From contig NZ_CP046973.1 in NCBI RefSeq assembly GCF_009792235.1, positions 496,001 through 560,000 of the forward strand: DNA of 64,000 nucleotides, given 5' to 3'. The notes below the pieces were generated by a model. That model worked only from the letters and a program-made list of their open reading frames with translations. It did no database searches and was not told the DNA's origin. Position 1 is the first letter of the stretch. Every line of letters starts with the position of its first letter. This document shows positions 60,549 through 64,000 of this stretch, in pieces. A program made the position numbers and the translations under genes. The stretch comes from Microcystis aeruginosa FD4 (lineage in GTDB: Bacteria > Cyanobacteriota > Cyanobacteriia > Cyanobacteriales > Microcystaceae).

Positions 60549-60916
60549 TGGCGTTGTCAGCTCAGAATATGAAGAATGAATTGCGACACAACGAAAGCCT
60601 TACTCTTAAAGCGTTTTCAAGTCTGCTCTGGTGCGCCATCATCTTCAAACTTGACAACACCGGTTATTCAACCTTTTCCATCTACTGAATTTAGATAAGT
60701 AGGGAGGCACAATTATTTGTAGGATGGGTTAGCGCACTTCGTAACCCATGCGGGTGTTGGGTTTCATGCTTCAACCGTTCGGCAAAAGCTCACGGCCGAA
60801 GCCCAACCTACGTTCATCTTATATTTAATTCCACCCACTCACTTAGTCAAAAGCTTCTTACCATCTGTCAGCCCAAAACCCTAGGCTAACTACTGTTTGA
60901 TTAACGATAACCTATC
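60549..60916. repeat. Repeat-rich gap before the PD-(D/E)XK gene
   Basis: 60549-60700 has no recognised gene (a 45-codon tail ALSAQNMKNELRHNESL may be from another IS). 60718-60814 holds GGATGGGTTAGCGCAC with its complement and the GTTGGGTTTCATGCTTC repeat known from 39919, here split by an inserted GTTCGGCAAAAGCTC-type palindrome. Confidence 0.6.
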
Positions 60917-61681
60917 ATGTCTGAGATCTATCGTCTTGCCCAAGGCCATTTAAACCTATTGGAAACCTGTCCACCGAGATTTCAAAAAGTCTATCTAGAG
61001 CAACTTAACACACCGGCTGACCCCGGGCAATTGCAGCGGCAAGAATGGGGCAGCCAGTTTCACCTATTATTACAGCAGCGGGAATTAGGGCTGCCGATCG
61101 CCTCCCTATTAGGGGAAAATGAACAGTTAGAACATTGTTTAACGGCCCTGTTAAAGGCTGCCCCAGTAATTGCCCAAAATCCGGGAGAAGCCAATCGAGA
61201 AGCGGAACATTGTCGCAGTTTAACTGTGGGTAATTATTTATTGACGGTTATCTATGATTTAATTTTACTAGAGAGCGATCGAGCGATAATTTTTGACTGG
61301 AAAACCTACTTAAAACCTGTCGATGCCGACAAACTAGCCAAAAATTGGCAGACGAGACTTTATCTGTATGTGTTGGGAGAAACTTCTGCTTATCCTCTTG
61401 ATAGTTTATCGATGACCTATTGGTTTGTGCAGTTACCCCGCAGCCCCCAACAAGTTACTTTTAACTATAATCAGAAACTACACCAACAGACAGGGCGGGA
61501 TTTACGCCGTTTATTGAAGGCTCTCGATCGCTATCTATCAGCATACCAACATGATTTAGTCAATTTTCCCCATCGTCCCGATTGTCAGCTTCATTGTCCC
61601 TATTATGTTGCACAAGAGCGATCGGGCCAAATAGAGTTACCCTCGATCGAGGATATCCCTGAAATCAATCCTTTTGTCTAA
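60917..61681 (+). CDS. PD-(D/E)XK nuclease family protein
   Basis: A 254-residue protein of the RecB/Cas4-like nuclease superfamily. The active site is visible as VIYDLILLESDRAIIFDWKT: Asp, then D-W-K, with a downstream QTRLYLYVL (QxxxY) motif. Cysteines occur at about position 18 and in CQLHCPY near the C-terminus, which would fit part of an iron-sulfur clamp, but the full four-Cys pattern is not evident. No helicase or CRISPR gene lies nearby, so the role is open. Confidence 0.78.
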   Translation: MSEIYRLAQGHLNLLETCPPRFQKVYLEQLNTPADPGQLQRQEWGSQFHLLLQQRELGLPIASLLGENEQLEHCLTALLKAAPVIAQNPGEANREAEHCRSLTVGNYLLTVIYDLILLESDRAIIFDWKTYLKPVDADKLAKNWQTRLYLYVLGETSAYPLDSLSMTYWFVQLPRSPQQVTFNYNQKLHQQTGRDLRRLLKALDRYLSAYQHDLVNFPHRPDCQLHCPYYVAQERSGQIELPSIEDIPEINPFV

Positions 61682-61694
61682 TTTTGCCAATTTC

Positions 61695-61760
61695 GTCAGA
61701 ATTCTCCGAGTCGGGAGATTGCTTTTATTTATTCTCCCCACACCCTACCCCCACTCTGCA
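61695..61760. repeat. Direct repeat around CTCCGAGTC, copy 1
   Basis: TTCTCCGAGTCGGGAGATTG and the following C-rich stretch recur with few changes at 62168-62240. Both copies include a CTCC/GGAG-type small stem. Confidence 0.7.
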
Positions 61761-62167
61761 ATAATTACTCGCAGCCAGAAATGCGTTGGTTTGTTATCAT
61801 ACTTTGTGCTTGTTGTCAAAAAAACTTTTTTTTTGCAATAAAACTACACAAAAAAAAGATCATCGTTGTGGGTGAAATTGACTCATTTACCTGTCTTAAT
61901 TAGGATTACCTTGTAGGTGTAGCAAGGGTTTCAACCATTGCCGCCCAAAAAAGTACAGAATAACCAACTATGAAATTCTACCAAATCGCTGTAACTATTG
62001 CAACATCGTTGTTAAATAAAAATATTTCTCAATTAATTGTTAAGAATTTATAAATATTGCGGAATGTTAATTTAAATATTCTCAAGTGTTTGTAGTCAAT
62101 AAATAATTTTTGCTTATCTTTAGCTCAAAAACAATAGAACTCCTGCAAAAATCTCACATCTACCATT
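61761..62167. other. AT-rich gap without a recognised gene
   Basis: Only very short frames are present (for example 27 codons from about 61970). An IS5-like tip, AGAACTCCTGCAAAAAT, stands alone at 62137-62153 and resembles the left ends at 22927 and 38659. The remainder is AT-rich with poly-A/T tracts. Confidence 0.5.
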
Positions 62168-62240
62168 GGGTTAGGAGTCAGTATTCTCCGAGTCAGGAGA
62201 TTATTTTTATTTATCCTTCCCATCCCCCACACCCCCATTC
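62168..62240. repeat. Direct repeat around CTCCGAGTC, copy 2
   Basis: Counterpart of 61695-61760, 470 bases downstream; it reaches into the leader of the DnaJ-domain gene. Confidence 0.7.
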
Positions 62241-62312
62241 TCGACAATTCTTCTTCTCTGCGGCGTTAACCATGGTCGATAATAACAAAAGACAGATCGA
62301 TCGCTTGCGCCC

Positions 62313-63002
62313 ATGACCGGCAACCACTACCAAACCTTAGAAATCAGCCATAAATCGACCCCTGACGAGATTAAACAGGCCTACCGGCGTTTAGCCAGAC
62401 AATTCCATCCCGATAGTCAAAACGATAGTGCCAGTCACGATAAAATCGTCGCTATTAACGCCGCCTACGAGATTTTAAGCGATCCGAGACTAAGAAAAGA
62501 CTACGATAATCAACTAATCGCCAATTCTCCCGAAAAACGCGCCCAACGCACTGCCACCGTCCAAGCAGATTACCATCGTTACAAAGAAGCAGCCCGGGAA
62601 GACGAAGCCCTGGTCAAACAGTGGTATAACCAGACCTATAGCCCGATTAATCGTCTGATTGGTCAAATTATCCGGCCCCTCAAAGGTCAGATCGATCGCC
62701 TATCCGCCGATCCCTTCGATGATCAGTTAATGGCTGTTTTTCAAGACTATCTAGAAACCTGTCGCCAAAATCTCGATCGAGCCAAAACCCTCTTTTGCCA
62801 ACGGCCCAACCCTGCCAAAATGGCCAAAGTGGCCGCTTCTCTTTACTACTGTCTCAATCATCTCACTGATGGATTAGAAGAATTAGAAACCTTTACCCTT
62901 AACTACGATGATCGCTCTCTCCACACCGGCCAAGAAATGTTTCGCATGGCCCAGCGTTTACAGGTGGAAGCTAAACAGATAGCCAGTCAGTGCCAAAATT
63001 AA
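62313..63002 (+). CDS. DnaJ-domain protein
   Basis: The 229-residue protein has an N-terminal J domain (about 4-70) with the HPD tripeptide in RQFHPDSQND, expected to stimulate an Hsp70 ATPase, perhaps the DnaK at 14917. No Gly/Phe or zinc-finger region follows; instead there is a helical C-terminal part with RRP-like charged repeats, so it is a specialised type III co-chaperone. The start at 62313 (MTGNHYQTLE) fits; an upstream ATG frame is a shadow. Confidence 0.88.
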   Translation: MTGNHYQTLEISHKSTPDEIKQAYRRLARQFHPDSQNDSASHDKIVAINAAYEILSDPRLRKDYDNQLIANSPEKRAQRTATVQADYHRYKEAAREDEALVKQWYNQTYSPINRLIGQIIRPLKGQIDRLSADPFDDQLMAVFQDYLETCRQNLDRAKTLFCQRPNPAKMAKVAASLYYCLNHLTDGLEELETFTLNYDDRSLHTGQEMFRMAQRLQVEAKQIASQCQN

Positions 63003-63012
63003 ATCTCTAGCC

Positions 63013-63687
63013 ATGGGCAAAAAAAAAGACGAAAATAGATCAAGACCAGATTTACCCAACCCTAGCTTAACCCCGATGAGAGACAAACAATCAGAAATTA
63101 CCAATATATCCACCACTAGAGATTCTGATCTTTATTCCTTGCCTCCGGCCGTCCAACGGGCTGCTAATATCCTTTTACGTCAGGGAAGAATCGGTTTTTG
63201 GACGCAGATTGTCCTAGGCGTGATTTCAGGGGTTTTATTACTCATTGCTACCGCTAGTTTATTAGGGACGAGACAACGCACTTCTGGCATTGAAATCGGT
63301 GTTTTGTGTGCCATTGGTGGAGCTTGTTTCTTGGTGGTTGCCATTTTCTTTTCTTCTCGTTACATGAAAATTGCCCGTCAAATGTTGAGGGGTGATCAAG
63401 ATAGTCGCCCGAAAAAATCCGATACTATTCAGTTAATCCGTCAGGGTTTAATCGCTAATATTATCGGGATGTTTTTAACGATTTTGGGGGCGCAAGCTTT
63501 AGCGGGAATCGTCTTAATTAAATCCCTCAATGTTCCCCAAGGTACTTTTAATGTTGCCTCTAACCCCAGTCAATTTGTTAATTCTGTTGACCTGTTAATT
63601 GTGCAGGCTAATACTAATACAATTCTCGCTCACTTTACCGGTATCGTTACTTCTTTGTGGCTTCTTAATCGTATTACTTCTAAATAA
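63013..63687 (+). CDS. DUF3611 family membrane protein
   Basis: A 224-residue protein with a basic N-terminal tail (1-45), then four helices (about 60-85, 95-115, 145-170 and 200-218) in two pairs; SLPPAVQRAANILLRQGRIGFW precedes the first. This is the layout I remember for DUF3611, shared by cyanobacteria and plastids, function unknown. The gene begins 10 bases after the DnaJ gene and 2 bases before a Ycf20-like gene, suggesting one operon. Confidence 0.75.
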   Translation: MGKKKDENRSRPDLPNPSLTPMRDKQSEITNISTTRDSDLYSLPPAVQRAANILLRQGRIGFWTQIVLGVISGVLLLIATASLLGTRQRTSGIEIGVLCAIGGACFLVVAIFFSSRYMKIARQMLRGDQDSRPKKSDTIQLIRQGLIANIIGMFLTILGAQALAGIVLIKSLNVPQGTFNVASNPSQFVNSVDLLIVQANTNTILAHFTGIVTSLWLLNRITSK

Positions 63688-63689
63688 AT

Positions 63690-64000
63690 ATGGCCATGCA
63701 ACGCACTCGTTTAAGTACGCTGGCTAATGTCACCAGCAGTCGATTTAATAGCTTTTTTAGCAATCCTTGGCGGCGGATTTCCCTACGGATAATTTGTGTT
63801 TTATTTGGAACTTTTGCCGGTCAAGCAATTGTCACCACTGCTGGGCAAACTGCCCAATGGGATGTCACGGCTGCTGGTTTATTAGTGCTGTTTACAGAGG
63901 CGATTAGCCGGATTGTTTACCGACAAAGTTCTCAGGCTAAACCCGCACCGATTCTGCGAGAATCTTTCAATTTACTAAAAATTGGTGTCACCTATAGTTT
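63690..64000 (+). CDS. Ycf20-like protein (DUF565), cut by window edge
   Basis: The first 103 codons are visible from the ATG at 63690 (a second ATG at 63696). NPWRRISLRIICVLFGTFAGQAIVTT and LLVLFTEAISRIVYR followed by LLKIGVTYS match the Ycf20/DUF565 family of cyanobacteria and plastids, thought to act in photoprotection in plants and algae. The end of the gene lies beyond the window. Confidence 0.78.
   Translation, partial: MAMQRTRLSTLANVTSSRFNSFFSNPWRRISLRIICVLFGTFAGQAIVTTAGQTAQWDVTAAGLLVLFTEAISRIVYRQSSQAKPAPILRESFNLLKIGVTYS

Noticed and set aside
62110..62316. 68-codon plus-strand frame before the DnaJ gene
   Set aside because: Made from the duplicated CTCCGAGTC repeat and leader sequence.

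Overview
The window looks like chromosome from a unicellular bloom-forming cyanobacterium, most likely Microcystis or a close relative. Evidence includes a light-dependent protochlorophyllide reductase, a phycobiliprotein lyase of the CpcS/CpeS type, the phylloquinone enzymes MenA and MenG, a Psb32/TLP18.3 homologue, a Ycf20-like gene, an NhaS1-type antiporter, several cyanobacterial DUF families and repeated GCGATCGC octamers. The gaps hold a very dense mix of heptamer repeats, MITE-like inverted-repeat elements and degraded insertion sequences. The species call is inference from gene content and repeat style. No tRNA, rRNA or CRISPR array was recognised.

Layout. 1-4.4 kb is accessory: a Gfo/Idh/MocA oxidoreductase (cut by the edge), a PhyH dioxygenase, an intact IS630 element, an FkbM methyltransferase and a MITE with IS630 ends. 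4.5-21.6 kb is mostly core: DUF2157 membrane protein, orphan OmpR regulator, recN, two tandem Uma2 genes, an FAD oxidoreductase, cysS, an unidentified 326-residue protein, dnaK, por, a DUF3038-like gene, a stand-alone tnpB and nhaS1. 21.7-26.4 kb is a toxin-antitoxin/mobile island: a PEP-CTERM protein, a vapBC pair whose toxin is split by an IS5-like element, fragments of further TA genes joined at a 30-bp perfect palindrome, and an intact UPF0175/DUF3368 pair.

26.4-41.9 kb returns to housekeeping: ssb, an amino-acid ABC permease, aroE, AI-2E and EamA transporters, a two-domain methyltransferase, an MBL hydrolase, menG, DUF445, DUF2993, psb32-like, an LRR gene cut by an IS, rtcB and a radical SAM protein. 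41.9-49.9 kb has a YebC protein, folK-sirohydrochlorin chelatase, rhodanese, hrcA and menA separated by MITEs, an internally deleted IS and a group II intron 3' remnant. 49.9-53.7 kb has rseP, nth, rhomboid, an FMN reductase and folB. 53.8-59.2 kb is a glycan-assembly cluster (four glycosyltransferases and a GDP-mannose dehydratase-like enzyme), followed by the CpcS-like lyase. 59.8-64 kb has IS and MerR remnants, a PD-(D/E)XK nuclease, a DnaJ protein, DUF3611 and a Ycf20-like gene.

No clearly new multi-gene system stands out. The most informative signals come from genome dynamics. Computational removal of two IS copies rebuilds reading frames, two broken copies of one IS complement each other, an active-looking IS630 has a matching MITE, a group II intron domain V survives alone, and tandem repeats sit directly against start codons or encode protein C-termini.
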